Source of the DNA: Adelphocoris suturalis
Taxonomy: Eukaryota > Arthropoda > Insecta > Hemiptera > Miridae
NCBI GenBank assembly: GCA_030762985.1
Contig: CM061050.1
Location: 53,168,316-53,232,315, forward strand
Direction of reading: 5' to 3'
Length of the DNA stretch: 64,000 nt
Part shown: piece after piece, positions 10,370 to 20,562 of the stretch
How the letters are laid out: each line of letters opens with the position of its first letter
Numbering within the stretch: the stretch's first letter is position 1
The notes under the pieces: model-generated
Database searches by the model: none
Told to the model about the DNA's origin: nothing
The model's input: the letters and a program-made list of their open reading frames with translations, nothing else
Position numbers and translations under genes: made by a program

Positions 10370-12378
10370 AATTGGACGGTATTAAGCAGAAGGGAGCCAA
10401 CCACAAAAACCTAGTTCCGAGTAATTAGGCATCAAAGTTATTTCACGTTTGTAAATCGGGTATAAACGTTACCAGAGAGTTTTTTTTTCCCTTAAAACTT
10501 ACTTGAATTCTACGTCATTTTGTTTAGAAAACGATTCAATTACTTTAGTAGAACGTCCAAAAATCAAGATTTTATGTGGTTGGTTCCATTCTTGAAAATG
10601 CAAAATCGCTGTACTGAAATCTGAATGATGATCCCCGGCAGCTGGTTCCAGTCTGAGAAATTGATTAACCGCTATCCTCAATCAACCGCAAGGATCAAGA
10701 AACCATGTCTTTTTTTTTCTCTCTAAACCACTTGAATATTACTATATAAAAAAAAAGACTTTGAAGGGATCAGGTTGAATAATAATGTAAAAAATGGGTT
10801 CAAAACAACTGAAATATATTTTAATCACAACCTCAAAAATAGTATATATCACTACATTCTTGTCTTCATTGTACCTAGTTGAATACTACTCACTATTGTT
10901 ATAAACAACTCACAAACTTATTAATTTATTTCTAAAAAAGGCACTTAGCTAAGAGTTCAGTTTCAGACTTAGGATTTCTCAATTTTTTCTCAGTCTCGAG
11001 GTCTCACTACGAAAATACGTGAACGCCTTTCTGTATCACAGTCAATTTAATACTTTTTAGGAACTGTTTACCTGAATGACTCATTAAAAACTAGTTACCT
11101 ACATGACTCATTAAAAAATAATTAACTCTTAAAGAACGTTTAAAAATTACAGTTTGGTACATTTAAAATCACAGTAAACAATTTGAAATTACATTTTTTT
11201 AAAAGTTGAAAAAGCATAATAGCAAACACATGACTATTAGTAAAAAATTACAGTTTTATTGCACTGTATGACCTGGTACAGTCAGGCAAGTGAAAATCAT
11301 TATTAGGCACTGCTCAGTACTAATCTAATACACATAAAAGAAAAAAATTATATTATATGAACCAAGAATGGAATGATCCTGAGCAACAAACACAGCCTAC
11401 CTATTCAACTTCAACATCAAAATCTATTGGTGCCTCTAATCCGTCTATGTCATCTTCAACAGCCCGACTACCTTCCAAGGAATTGTAAAACGGTTTTGCT
11501 TCTTTGGTTAGCAGGTGCATTAGCGATTTAAGGTCTTTGAGCTTTGGAGCTCCAATAGGTTTCCCATTTTGCCACATTGGCTCTAGGTTTTCTTGGAAAA
11601 AGGTGGTCCCTTCACAAGAGGGTTTCTTCCCCCTCGCTGTTTTTTCTCTAAATTGATTACCTACTGAATATTCTGACTCAAAATCATACCTAGTGTATAT
11701 AACATACGGGTCCCTCTTTTCAATTTTAATTTCTCTAATTTTTAACCAGTTGATTTTTTCGTTACTGGCTCCATGCTTTCTGTTAGTAATTTTTCCTTCC
11801 AGTTTTTGGGTCCCCTTGAAATCTTGTGATGTCATTTGGGTAACAACGAATGGTTTCTTCTTCCTTGCACTTTTCATTACGTTTACGTAGTCTTCAGGCA
11901 GGTAGAGTCTCTGTACGTGGGACAGAGCCGACTCTATGTCACTAAAATCGGTGTCATTTGGTAAAAAACTGTGCCCAGACACCAAAAATTTCAGCTTTAT
12001 CGTCTCTAAGCTAGGGTGAGACTCCAGACAACATTTTAACATCAAAACCATTTTAATATTTGAAATAATTGAAATCGATTGAGCCGCCTTCCATCCAGAA
12101 GAGGAACCAACAGTCCTTGGCTCTCTTCTGCTGAATCAGAAAACGCTGGTTTCTTTTCAATGGAACGTGATCTCTCAGTTGGCTCTGTTCTGAGAAATAG
12201 AAGAGGCGATTTCGGGTTCAACGTTTTTTTGAAATTCGAATTTAAGAGGGAAAACTTTATCAAAACAATGGCTCCTTTTTGCTGAAAGCGGGTACCGCCA
12301 TGGCCCATCCCATAGCACTATTATCTCATTTTCCCATTTTTTGGGGTTGGCTCCCTTCTGCTTAATACCGTCCAATTT
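10370..12378 (-). mobile_element. DNA element carrying a DUF7869-like gene
   Basis: The ends are inverted repeats: AATTGGACGGTATTAAGCAG with AAGGGAGCCAACC following on the left (10370-10406), mirrored at about 12340-12376. Subterminal stretches on both sides repeat variants of GGAACCAAC and TTCTGAGAAAT, as expected of transposase binding sites. The inside holds one sizeable open frame on the minus strand (11401-12051). No clear target duplication was found, so exact ends are approximate and the superfamily is unassigned. Confidence 0.65.
11401..12051 (-). CDS. DUF7869-like transposon protein, C-terminal part
   Basis: A 216-residue open frame. Near the N-terminus it reads KFLVSGHSFLPNDTDFSDIE, then LYLPEDYVNVM, KPFVVTQMTSQDF and a KITNRK/INWLKIREIKIEK stretch. 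From memory this resembles the C-terminal half of the DUF7869 proteins that are abundant in insects and cnidarians and usually linked to mobile DNA; their biochemical role is not established. Family members have a longer N-terminal half with the metal-binding-looking part, so this is either the last exon of a spliced gene or a truncated copy. The acidic tail (VEDDIDGLEAPIDFDVEVE) ends at a normal stop. It lies between inverted repeats, which supports a transposon origin. Confidence 0.55.
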   Translation of the reverse strand: MVLMLKCCLESHPSLETIKLKFLVSGHSFLPNDTDFSDIESALSHVQRLYLPEDYVNVMKSARKKKPFVVTQMTSQDFKGTQKLEGKITNRKHGASNEKINWLKIREIKIEKRDPYVIYTRYDFESEYSVGNQFREKTARGKKPSCEGTTFFQENLEPMWQNGKPIGAPKLKDLKSLMHLLTKEAKPFYNSLEGSRAVEDDIDGLEAPIDFDVEVE

Positions 12379-12544
12379 AAGGACAGAAGGCCTTTTTTAT
12401 AAATCTTGGTAAAGTACTCATACCAGACACTAGGTACACAACATGTCCCCCTCTGCGCACCCTCTGCCAACCTGAATTCCAATTAGCGTCAACTGGCAAT
12501 GGAAATAAGCTACCATATGAGTAGCAAAGTTATGTGATCATTCA

Positions 12545-13060
12545 TTTTTGACATTTTATGTCTTTACTTTGGCACATGGACTCAAAAAGCGTTTCAGTTG
12601 ATTTGTTATGATTTTCACGTACAACCAAGTCGTTTCTGGGGAAATTAAACTTCTTAAGTTTTCAACGGACAGAAATCGTTCACCATTCGTTGGAAAGCTC
12701 TCGATTTATCACGCATTTCTTTCGTACTTGTTCTTCTATTCATGTCGTCATTTTATATTTATTAATGTTAATGATAGATGTAGTAAACAATGCCGCTTCT
12801 TTTATTGTTATTAGTTTCCACGTTAGAAATCACTTCGAGAAAACGCCAAAATGAAGCCGTGGGTAGAGATATTGCTTTAGTACAAGAGTTTATTGAAATC
12901 GATGAAACTGTTATTGTAATGACAAGTTTCTGTTGTAATAACAATAGTTTATTAAAATCGAATAAATCAAAATTATTTGTTCAAAATAGAATCCAACATA
13001 GTAATGTTCATTCTTGAACTAAAGACATAAAATGTCCCAATGTGTTGCAGACTCGTATGC
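12545..13060. repeat. GGAACATGC-type repeat family, inverted partial copy
   Basis: About 12570-12820 matches, in reverse complement, the repeat at 48480-48745. Shared words include TTCACGTACAACCAAG, ATTCGTTGGAAAGCTCTCGA, TTTATCACGCATTTCTTTCG and AACAATGCCGCTT. Its outer flanks carry an inverted pair, GACATTTTATGTCTTTA at about 12550 and TAAAGACATAAAATGTC at about 13020. Open frames here (12608-12814) follow the repeat and are not genes. Confidence 0.6.
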
Positions 13061-13229
13061 AAGCGTTTTCTGATGATTATCGCTTATAACCAATTCGTTG
13101 CTACGGAACTGTATCTTAGGCATCATCGTACAAAAATCGTTCCAGTGTCGTATGTTTTACCTAGTTCGCTGGTGACGGTAATTATAAATTTAGAGGCCAT
13201 CAATCAAATACGAGTTTAAATTTGCTTGA

Positions 13230-13300
13230 GTTTTCCGTAGTGTAGTGGATGGAGTATCAGATATTCAAGTAGAAGGATCCGGGTACGATCCCAAGCTCGT
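13230..13300 (+). repeat. tRNA-Val-derived SINE head or tRNA pseudogene
   Basis: The stretch begins GTTTTCCGTAGTGTAGTGGA, nearly the 5' half of eukaryotic tRNA-Val (A box TAGTGTAGTGG), and continues to AGAAGGATCCGGGTACGATCCC, where GGTACGATCCC corresponds to the B box GGTTCGATCCC. The anticodon arm is degenerate and the acceptor 3' strand is lost, so it is not a functional tRNA gene. Non-tRNA sequence follows, as in a SINE. A single copy was noticed here. Confidence 0.6.
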
Positions 13301-13639
13301 GAGATTGTTTTTTTGCATTCCAATTCAACCTCCGAAACATATTTTTTAACGTCATTATTATAAATGTTATAAATCATACTTTAAAACGTAATTTTGATCT
13401 AGTCGCCTAACTAATCTGTATTTTACTAAAGGATTGACTACTTGATGTTTTGTAATTTTGAGATGCGAGCTTGCGAGCATCCAGACCACGAAACTATACA
13501 AATCATTCTGATCTATTTGTCCAACTGAATTTTTACAATCAAATCCCCAGTTTGTTCAGTGATGACTAACCCCCTCCCCCCCTCCTTATCACCTAAAACC
13601 CTCTATAGGGCAGATTTGAAAAATTTCAAGAAGCCTGTG

Positions 13640-13960
13640 AAGTTAGAATAATCCTAGAATAAAATTTATTCTAGGATTATTCTAACTTCTATTCTATCTA
13701 TTCTAACTATCTATTTATTCTAACTATCTATTTTATTCTAACTATCTATTTATTCTAACTATCTATTTATTCTAACTATCTATTCTATCTATTCTAACTA
13801 TATATTTATTCTAACTATCTATTTATTCCAACTATCTATTCTAAACTATATTTAATATAGTTTAGAATAGATAGTTAGAATAAATTAGTAGCATAGAATT
13901 AGTAGTTTAGAATAAAATAGTAGAGATAGAATTTAGAATAGGTAGTTAGAATAAACATAG
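13640..13960. repeat. TTCTAACTATCTAT minisatellite with inverted ends
   Basis: From about 13676 a 13-15 bp unit, TATTCTAACTATCTATT, is repeated roughly a dozen times. It is bracketed by inverted versions: AGAATAATCCTAGAATAAA against TTATTCTAGGATTATTCTAA at 13650-13690, and ATAGTTTAGAATAGATAGTT at about 13855 onward. The whole block can fold back on itself. Confidence 0.8.
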
Positions 13961-14282
13961 TCGTCCAAACAGATCCCCAGTTCGTTCAATGGTGTCCAGA
14001 ATACCCTATTTCACCCCTTCCCCTAAAACGTCTCCTCTGGCTCGAATTTGAAAAACTTCAAATAGCCTATAATTTAAGTTGGACTGATACAGACATTTCC
14101 CCAACCTATATCAGTTGTCCAATGACCTCTGTAACCGTCAAAAGCAGACATTTTACGGACAGACAGAAAAATTGAGAAAATGGTACCAATCGTCTACAAA
14201 TATCATGAAACCGAAACGAAACGCAAAATTTCATGATTCTAATCAATGTACAGCCAGACATACTTACGATTTTATTAATATG

Positions 14283-14285
<3 letters not shown>

Positions 14286-14336
<51 letters not shown>

Positions 14337-14450
14337 AAATTAGAAACTCTAGGATTCGTTTCAGAATGTCTCAAAACGGATTTCAATGAAAGAAATTTTT
14401 CGAAAATTTTGATTTTACAATTTTTGGAGCCATTTTAAATTGTTATATGC
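14286..14450. repeat. (AT)n plus associated repeat, copy 1
   Basis: About 46 bases of (AT)n are followed by about 115 bases whose reverse complement recurs next to the (TA)n tract at 50700-50810 (shared word TTTCAGAATG(C/T)(C/A)TCAAAAC and flanks). The microsatellite therefore seems to belong to a dispersed repeat. Confidence 0.65.
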
Positions 14451-14467
14451 TAATTATCTGATTTCAG

Positions 14468-14605
14468 GTGGTTACTTTGGCTACTTATTCTTTCGTCCTC
14501 ACGTCCGTCATCGGGCGTCAGTGGTTGGACGTCGATCAGGATCATCGCCTCCGACAGCGAGCCAACCCTATTGATCTGTATTTCCCTATTTTCACAACCC
14601 TCCAG
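14468..14605 (+). CDS. Best: Bestrophin exon b
   Basis: Forty-six codons, phase 0 at both ends, acceptor TTTCAG and donor CAG/GTCAGT. It starts VVTLATYSFVLTSVIGRQWL, a transmembrane helix of the bestrophin channel, and continues through a polar loop (VDQDHRLRQRANP) to IDLYFPIFTTLQ, the start of the last membrane helix. The loop varies in length between bestrophins; the two flanking blocks are family hallmarks. It joins exon a exactly where the family continues from PLVYTQ to VVT. Confidence 0.95.
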
Positions 14606-14799
14606 GTCAGTTTAATCTGTACATGTTAATCTGTACATTAATTTCTGCTTTCAATCATCAAAGCTTTCACATTCTACTTGGAACCAAACTCGGCACTGCG
14701 CCCCTTGAGCCCACTGGGGAGATCCCAGACCCCATTTTGCTTCCACCTTGAGCCTTGGCTAAACATTGGAGGGACGTGGAACACACATCATTTCCTAAT
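14606..14799. other. Intron b-c, first part
   Basis: Donor GTCAGT and unremarkable intron sequence up to divergent satellite units. Confidence 0.5.
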
Positions 14800-15240
14800 T
14801 TCAGCTTCATAGCTTGAATAGCAAATAAATTAGCTCCGGATCTTACTCAGCTGATTCGGGGGCTCCCATACTTCATTATTCGTTTCTTGAAGACGTCCCA
14901 AGGGCTCTCCGTTCCAAATTTTAGCTTCTGAGTTGAATACCAAAGAAATTAGATCCTCCGCTACTTTAGTCTCAAACAGCAAAGAACTTAACTCCGGATC
15001 TCACTCAGCTGATCTAGGGGGGAGGGAGTTCCTACCATATGAACTATGAAAACCGGACATTTGCCATAATTTCTTAGAAAACCGGACGTTTGACGTTCAT
15101 AGCAACTTTAAATTTTCGTCCGGACAGCTTGGTGAAAAGCCGGGCTGTCCGAGCCAAAACCGGACACCTGGCAACTCGGGGAGGGGGGGGGGGGGCTCTG
15201 GAATTCATGATTCGTTTCTAGACGCCCCTAGGGTTCTCAA
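14800..15240. repeat. Divergent ~154-bp satellite units
   Basis: At least two diverged copies of the unit described at 17952 (words AGCTTCATAGCTTGAATAGCAAA, ACTCAGCTGATT, CATGATTCGTTTCTAGACG). They are disturbed by an unrelated stretch at about 15030-15190, which has a G run at 15184. The array is cut at 15240 by the element that follows. Confidence 0.65.
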
Positions 15241-15570
15241 TGAGGAACTTGCACACTTTTTTTTTATTGCAGAAATTGAAAGTGGATGGATTTTTAAGGT
15301 AAATAGTGAAAGAATAGTTTTTGTAAAAAGCCTCGATGATTTTATAAAAATATTTGAAGTTTGAATTTTCTGAGAGCCCACCAAAACACCTTTGGCAGCT
15401 AGCTCCGCCCACTTTCTCGTCCTACGTCATCGTGATGTAAATCTTATCTGATAAGCTATTTGATAGTTCAATTCAGTTCTGTTCCTTTGTGTTCGTTAGC
15501 TTTTCGGTATTGTTGTTCCTCTAAAAACCTACCTACCTACCTCTAAATACCTTCTTCATATTCTTCGAGA

Positions 15571-15715
15571 GATGGAGAAGGTAAATAAGTTGAAGGAGGG
15601 ATATGAAAAGGGCCCAAATTTTAATTTACCGTCCCTAACAGTTCTCGGCCTGTGTAAGTTCCTCTCGTCAATTAAACTGGAGACTTTTGAAACAAAAGGA
15701 GTGCAGATGACAAAG
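15571..15715 (+). CDS. Putative first exon of a transposon gene
   Basis: An ATG in a fair context (GAGAGATGGAG) opens 48 codons, MEKVNKLKEGYEKGPNFNLP onward with a LTVLGLCKFLSSIKLE helix, and runs into AAA/GTAAGT, a strong splice donor. The reading frame closes soon after the donor, as expected of a first exon. No domain is recognised. It lies inside the 2.7-kb element, so it may encode the N-terminus of its transposase or an accessory protein. No downstream exon could be identified with confidence. Confidence 0.35.
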
Positions 15716-16479
15716 TAAGTAAACTATAACACTTATTTAAACCAGAACCTAGATAATGTATAACTAAAAAAGTAGGTAACTCTGTACCTTAGTAGGTAGT
15801 ACCTAAATAAAGCGTCTTGCCGAATGTGGACGCAAAAGGCATAAACACAGCGTAAATAAGAAATGAACGAAACAACCTATTAAGTGATTTTTATCAATTC
15901 AAAATCAACTCGATCCAACTAAACTTGATGGTGAAGGATTTCTCCTCTTTAAAATAAAAAATCTACTCGTTTGTTACGTTAGTGGTTCTGTTTCTGATAA
16001 CTTCCCCGCGCGTCCTTCTCAATTAGGTACTCCAAAAGAATCGTTAGAACAGCAATTAACGACATGAAAATCGTTAGAACAGCAAAAATCATAAATTTTT
16101 AGTGAGATAGTTTCGGCGAAATTTATACGTACAAGTTACTATTAACATATATAGATGTTAATAAAAGTAAAATGCTCCCTTGACCATAAAATCATTCTAT
16201 GGGCACGTACGTGAATCTTACACCAGATGACTAAATTTAATTTTCTCTAGTTATCTTAAATATGTAGTTTGTTCACAGATGAATGACTACTTAAGTTTGT
16301 TGTTAAGTAGGTATTTTGAAAGTGGAGTACCTACTTAATTGAAATGGTCTTCGCAAGTGTACATTGATGCTTGATTGAAGGACAAACTGTTTTTTCTCCT
16401 GATGAGCTCGAACCATTTCTTTCAAATTTTTTCGCCACGAGGTACATGGATAAACCATTTTTCTGATGTTTTGATAGTA
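15716..16479. other. No gene recognised inside the 2.7-kb element
   Basis: AT-rich, with repeated TAGGTA/ACCTAA words. Further exons of the putative gene may lie here but none has clear support. Confidence 0.35.
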
Positions 16480-17463
16480 CAGAGTGGCCGAAAAGTCCCT
16501 TTACACTGAATATAAGTTTTATAGGTAATAAGTAAAACCATTAGAATTTTTGTTAATCACAAATTTATTGACAATTACTTAATAGTGAACAAGAAAATTA
16601 GTCCAAAACGTCGGTGTGCATACCTCCGTGGTCTCGGCACAGCTTGATTCGACGCCATGTTCTTTTACTCATTCGTCGCAGCATCTCGGGTGTGACTCGT
16701 CCAAACGCCGCCCTTACTCCTTCTCTCAGCTCGTCATTTGTGACATACCGCTGTTTCCTCACCTCTTCCTTGATAAAACCCCACAGTGCGTTGTCAGCTG
16801 TCGTCAGGTCGGGGCTCCTTGGAGGCCAGGGCATTGGGGCAGGACAGTTCGCAGATCCTCGTCCAATCCATCGGTCTGGCAGGAGTTCATTCAGGCGGCG
16901 GCGAACACTCAGCGCAAAGTGTGGCGGAGCACCATCCTGCTGCAAAATAACTGTTTCCAATATTCCCCGTGCTCTTAGTTGAGGAACCAACCATTCATTT
17001 ATCATTCGAAGATAGCTGTGTTGGTCAACAGTGCCCTCGAAAAAATAGGGGCCAAGCAGGTGGTCCGAAGTCATCCCAGCCCAAATCATCACATGAGGCG
17101 GGTTATTAATGTTTGCCGGGACGGTGAAGGTTTCCCAAACCGCACTGCAAAGTCATTCATGATTTCCTCCATTGTTTTTCTGTTGTGAGGACGCTCATGC
17201 ACCCACACAGAAGCAACCAAACGCTCCTCGACACTAAACACACTGGTGTCCGCCATCTTGTCTGGCTCAGATTTGGACTGAGACTGAGGGGGCGTCGGCG
17301 ACCTTGGGCTGAGCCCTCGTGGCGGGGTGGAGGCGGGGGAGGGGTTTCACTTTCTCCCACCACTGCGCCCTTACCCCACACGTGTCAGTATCAGCCGTCG
17401 TTCCGTTTATAACAGTGTAAAACGTAATAACAAATTGTGTAAAGGGACTTTTCGGCCACTCTG
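16480..17463 (-). mobile_element. Tc1/mariner-superfamily element, deleted copy
   Basis: Perfect 27-bp inverted ends begin CAGAGTGGCCGAAAAGTCCC and are flanked by TA on both sides (16478-16479 and 17464-17465), the target of IS630-Tc1-mariner transposases. At 984 bp the copy is short for an autonomous member. It encodes the start and end of a transposase on the minus strand with the middle missing. Perfect ends suggest recent movement in trans. Confidence 0.92.
16598..17256 (-). pseudogene. Tc1/mariner-type transposase, internal deletion
   Basis: The N-terminus (ATG at 17256) reads MADTSVFSVEERLVASVWV and continues as a helix-turn-helix-like DNA-binding segment for about 35 residues. Near 17141-17150 the frame changes and the sequence jumps to the catalytic half: PPHVMIWAGMTSDHLLGPYF, then the second catalytic aspartate in VILQQDGAPPHF and the third in SPDLTTADNALWGF. 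The segment with the first catalytic aspartate and the rest of the DNA-binding domain is missing, so the protein cannot cut DNA. The 164-residue C-terminal frame is otherwise uninterrupted, consistent with a young deletion. Confidence 0.88.
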
Positions 17464-17465
17464 TA

Positions 17466-17951
17466 GTACTCGTGTAGTTGGGAACGATAAAGTATTTTTA
17501 CGACATTTTCACCAAAAAGTAAGAACAAAATAATGATGAAACTGTTTACTTTCGATCACGGTTGTATTACCTTCAGCTCAGTTTCTTTCTTCATGTTCTT
17601 CACTATTATACATTTTGGTAATGGGATGTGCCTAGATATTTCTGTTGTGTGAATATGTTGCAACATCATAGAAAGTACCTAATAAGAAACGCATGTTTTA
17701 CGTTAGTGTAGTTTATTGCAGGATAGAAGTCAGTATAGCCCCTTCTGGGACGGTCATAGTGACGTCACACAGTAGTCAGCCAATCACGGAGCGTTCTCAG
17801 CGCCTTCCCCTTCTCTCGATTTTTAAACTCGAATTTAATTATTACAACAATTTTTTTTTTTGTGTTTCATTATATATTTGTGAATCGGAAGTGGTCTAGT
17901 TTATAGTAGAAAAGGTTTCAGGACGAATTTCAGATGGGTGCAAGTTCCTCA
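17466..17951. other. Right part of the 2.7-kb element, no gene
   Basis: AT-rich. GTCATAGTGACGTCACACAG at about 17754 echoes a CGTCATCGTGATG near the left end (about 15425), perhaps paired subterminal sequence. No coding signal. Confidence 0.35.
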
Positions 17952-18473
17952 TTTCAAATTCCAGCTTCATAGGTCGAATAGCAAAGAAATTAGATCGGCC
18001 GCTATTTTAGTATCGAATAGCAAAGAATTTAGCTTCTTATCTCACTCAGCTGTCTGAGAGGCTCTGAGCTTGATTCGTTTCTAGACGTCTGAAGGGTTCA
18101 CAATTTCAAATTCCAGCTTCATATGTTGAATAGCAAAGAAATTAGATCGGCCGCTACTTTAGTATAGAATATCAAAGAATTTAGCTTCAGATCTCTCTCA
18201 GCTGATCTGAGGGGCTCTGGACTTCATGATTCGTTTCTACACGTCTGAAGGGGTCTCAATTTCAAATTCCAGCTTCATAGGTTGAATACCAAAGAAATTA
18301 GATCCGCCGCTACTTTAGTATCGAATATCAAAGAATTTAGCTTCTTATCTCACTCAGCTGATCTGAGAGGCTCTGGGCTTGATTCGTTTCTAGACGTCTG
18401 AAGGGTTCACAATTTCAAATTCCAGCTTCATATGTTGAATAGCAGAGAAATTAGATCGGCCGCTACTTTAGTA
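17952..18473. repeat. ~154-bp satellite array, left part
   Basis: Four successive units are marked by CAAATTCCAGCTTCATA at about 17956, 18107, 18263 and 18417, a period of 151-156 bp. Each unit also holds AGAAATTAGATC, GCTACTTTAGTAT, CTCACTCAGCTGATCTGAG and GATTCGTTTCTAGACGTCTG in that order. The array is cut at 18473 by the 1.5-kb TA element and resumes at 19970. Confidence 0.85.
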
Positions 18474-19969
18474 TGGGTGATATTCTCGAGACTTGGACAC
18501 TAGCGCATCCTTACATCGAGGCAAGCGAAATCGAAGTTATTTCACCTTGTTGTCATGGTGACGAGTAAACATATGCGAAAATGCCCCCATTTGTAGTCAC
18601 AGCTGGACAACAGCATAACATAGTCTCACCTAGTTCCGAGTCAATATTTTCATTATTTGTAATATGCAAGGTGATAAATTGTACGCAAATTACATCAAGT
18701 TATTATCAGGTGTTGACCTCAAACGCTACGAATGCAAGATTTAATCTGTGGGGTAGAGATCCATATGAAATGTGTTTTGGGGAGTTGACATACAAGTGTC
18801 TAGATGATCCAGACATCAGCCGCAAAAATGTTGTGGATTACCTATCTAGTTTTAGAACTGTTCTTTGAATCAATTGAAACTAAAAATCTTTAGAGTACTG
18901 TGGAAGTGGTCTTGTGAAAAGATGTGTTATGAGAGCTCTGTTAGGCGGGAATAGTAAGTTGTATCACATGTGGAAAGGTAAGTACCTAGAGGTAAGGTAT
19001 ACCTACATATTTTCCGTATATTATTGCTTGTTCATGTAGGTACTTCATTGATCAAAACAAAAGTAGGTACCTAATTACCTTTTTTGTCCATAAAATTTGC
19101 TAACTGCAAAACTCGCGCAATAACTGCACTGCCAATGCCGTCTTTATGAAATCTTACCTTCAGAGGAATGCATTTCAAGGTTTTTTCCTTGCAGCTGGTT
19201 TTTAATTCATGTTGCATATTCCCTGATTCGATATTTGACAAACTTGCTAATCAGCGGTTGTATTCGTCGGCAAATCAATGACCCACCTACTTTGTTTAGG
19301 CACTTTAAACCAACAGCAAATCTGGTAGGACGTACGTAACTACCTAAGTAGTTTCGTTTCTTGGTGTAGCAACAACTGCCTTGATTATTTTGACAAACTA
19401 TCAAATCTCTCCTTTTATTCATTCAATATAACAAGTAAAGCTTCCTCAGTTAAGCATAGTACTACGTACTTATAATAAAACGCTGAAGAAGCTACCTGAG
19501 CAATGGCTAGGTACCTACACAGCAGTACAGACACCTGAGGAATTTTCAATCATCTTTTCTTTACTATTTTTCAGGTTAATTATTCTCAAAGCCTAAACGG
19601 ATGAAGTTCTTTAGTTTTCTGACACTGATTAACTACTATAGTTAGTAGGTTCCTAGTCCAAATAAAAACTCGTTCACGTTAGATTGGTAGTGTTGACAGC
19701 AATTTACAATCAATTATTGCGCAGGCAGGCATGATTATTGTAACATTTAGTCGAATCGAAACTTTGTACTGCTACAATATTATACTTTTTCAAAACAAAA
19801 CTGTTGAAAAATGGCCTTATAACCACGAATTAGTTGGACGTGAGACGGCAAACTTCTTGTGAGAAATAGGTTGGTTGAGTAGCGATTCATTGACGTAGGG
19901 CGGTATCATGGCCGACTTTGGCTGAAACACGAACCTACTCCAGGCGTGACGTCACGAGAATATGGGCCA
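18474..19969. mobile_element. 1.5-kb TA-flanked element, copy A
   Basis: The left end is TGGGTGATATTCTCGAGAC and the right end is the inverted, slightly different TGGCCCATATTCTCGTGAC. TA stands on each side (18472-18473, 19970-19971). Neighbouring satellite units read ...TTTAGTATAGAATATCAAAG without the element, so the insertion site is seen directly. Length is 1496 bp. Two other copies in this window (20784-23301 and 51801-53292) have the same ends. TA targets suggest Tc1/mariner-type mobilisation. A 95-codon frame (18581-18868) is not preserved in the other copies, and no transposase is recognised. Confidence 0.85.
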
Positions 19970-20280
19970 TAGAATGTCAAAGAATTTAGCTTCAGATCTC
20001 TCTCAGCTGATCTGAGGGGCTCTGGACTTCATGATTCGTTTCTACACGTCTGAAGGGGTCTCAATTTCAAATTCCAGCTTCATAGGTTGAATACCAAAGA
20101 AATTAGATCCGCTGCTACTTTAGTATCGAATATCAAAGAATTTATTAGCTTCTTATCTCACTCAGCTGATCTGAGAGGCTCTGAGCTTGATTCGTTTCTA
20201 GACGTCTGAAGGGTTCACAATTTCAAATTCCAGCTTCATATGTTGAATAGCAGAGAAATTAGATCCGCCGCTACTTTAGT
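19970..20280. repeat. ~154-bp satellite array, right part
   Basis: Continuation of the array after copy A, with two more units (CCAGCTTCATA at about 20076 and 20230). It ends about 170 bases before the acceptor of bestrophin exon c. Confidence 0.8.
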
Positions 20281-20454
20281 CAGATTTTTTTTCGTGACAA
20301 TATTTTGTGACATTTTTCACTTTTATGTCCCAGTAAAACCATGTTACACACTAAAATTGTTCATTACAAGGAACCAATTTGTTCATAGTGGTCCAATAAC
20401 AATCCCACATAGTACTTACATAGTTGGTAGTACTTACCATGTGTCCTGTTACAG

Positions 20455-20562
20455 TTTTTCTTCTACATGGGATGGCTCAAAGTCGCTGAAAGCTTGATCA
20501 ATCCCTTTGGCGAAGACGACGATGATTTTGAAATCAATTGGATCGTTGACAGAAACATTTCC
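20455..20562 (+). CDS. Best: Bestrophin exon c, calcium-clasp exon
   Basis: Thirty-six codons in phase 0, acceptor TGTTACAG and donor TCC/GTGAGT. The product FFFYMGWLKVAESLINPFGE followed by DDDDFE is the most diagnostic stretch of the bestrophin family. It covers the end of the last membrane helix and the acidic cluster that, with a nearby asparagine, forms the calcium clasp of animal bestrophins. The asparagine (ESLIN) and the EDDDD run are all present. A serine stands where vertebrate BEST1 has glutamine; as I recall, that position contributes a backbone oxygen, so calcium binding should be kept. The exon ends INWIVDRNIS. Confidence 0.96.

Larger units (their letters stand above)
15241..17951 (+). 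mobile_element. 2.7-kb element with TGAGGAACTTGCAC ends
   Basis: Both ends carry the 14-bp inverted repeat TGAGGAACTTGCAC. It sits inside a satellite unit: the left flank ends GGGTTCTCAA and the right flank begins TTTCAAATTCCAGC, while intact units read GTTCTCAATTTCAAATTCC or GTCTCAATTTCAAATTCC. The element therefore replaced nothing and duplicated at most an AT. It holds a putative spliced coding exon (15571-15715) and is itself invaded by a Tc1/mariner-type copy (16480-17463). Its superfamily is unknown to me. Confidence 0.6.

Noticed and set aside
13230..13300. Functional tRNA-Val gene
   Set aside because: The anticodon arm does not pair and the 3' acceptor strand is missing.
18581..18868. 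95-codon frame in copy A as a conserved transposon gene
   Set aside because: Copies B and C have an extra base that breaks it, so it is not maintained; a relic of a spliced gene cannot be excluded.
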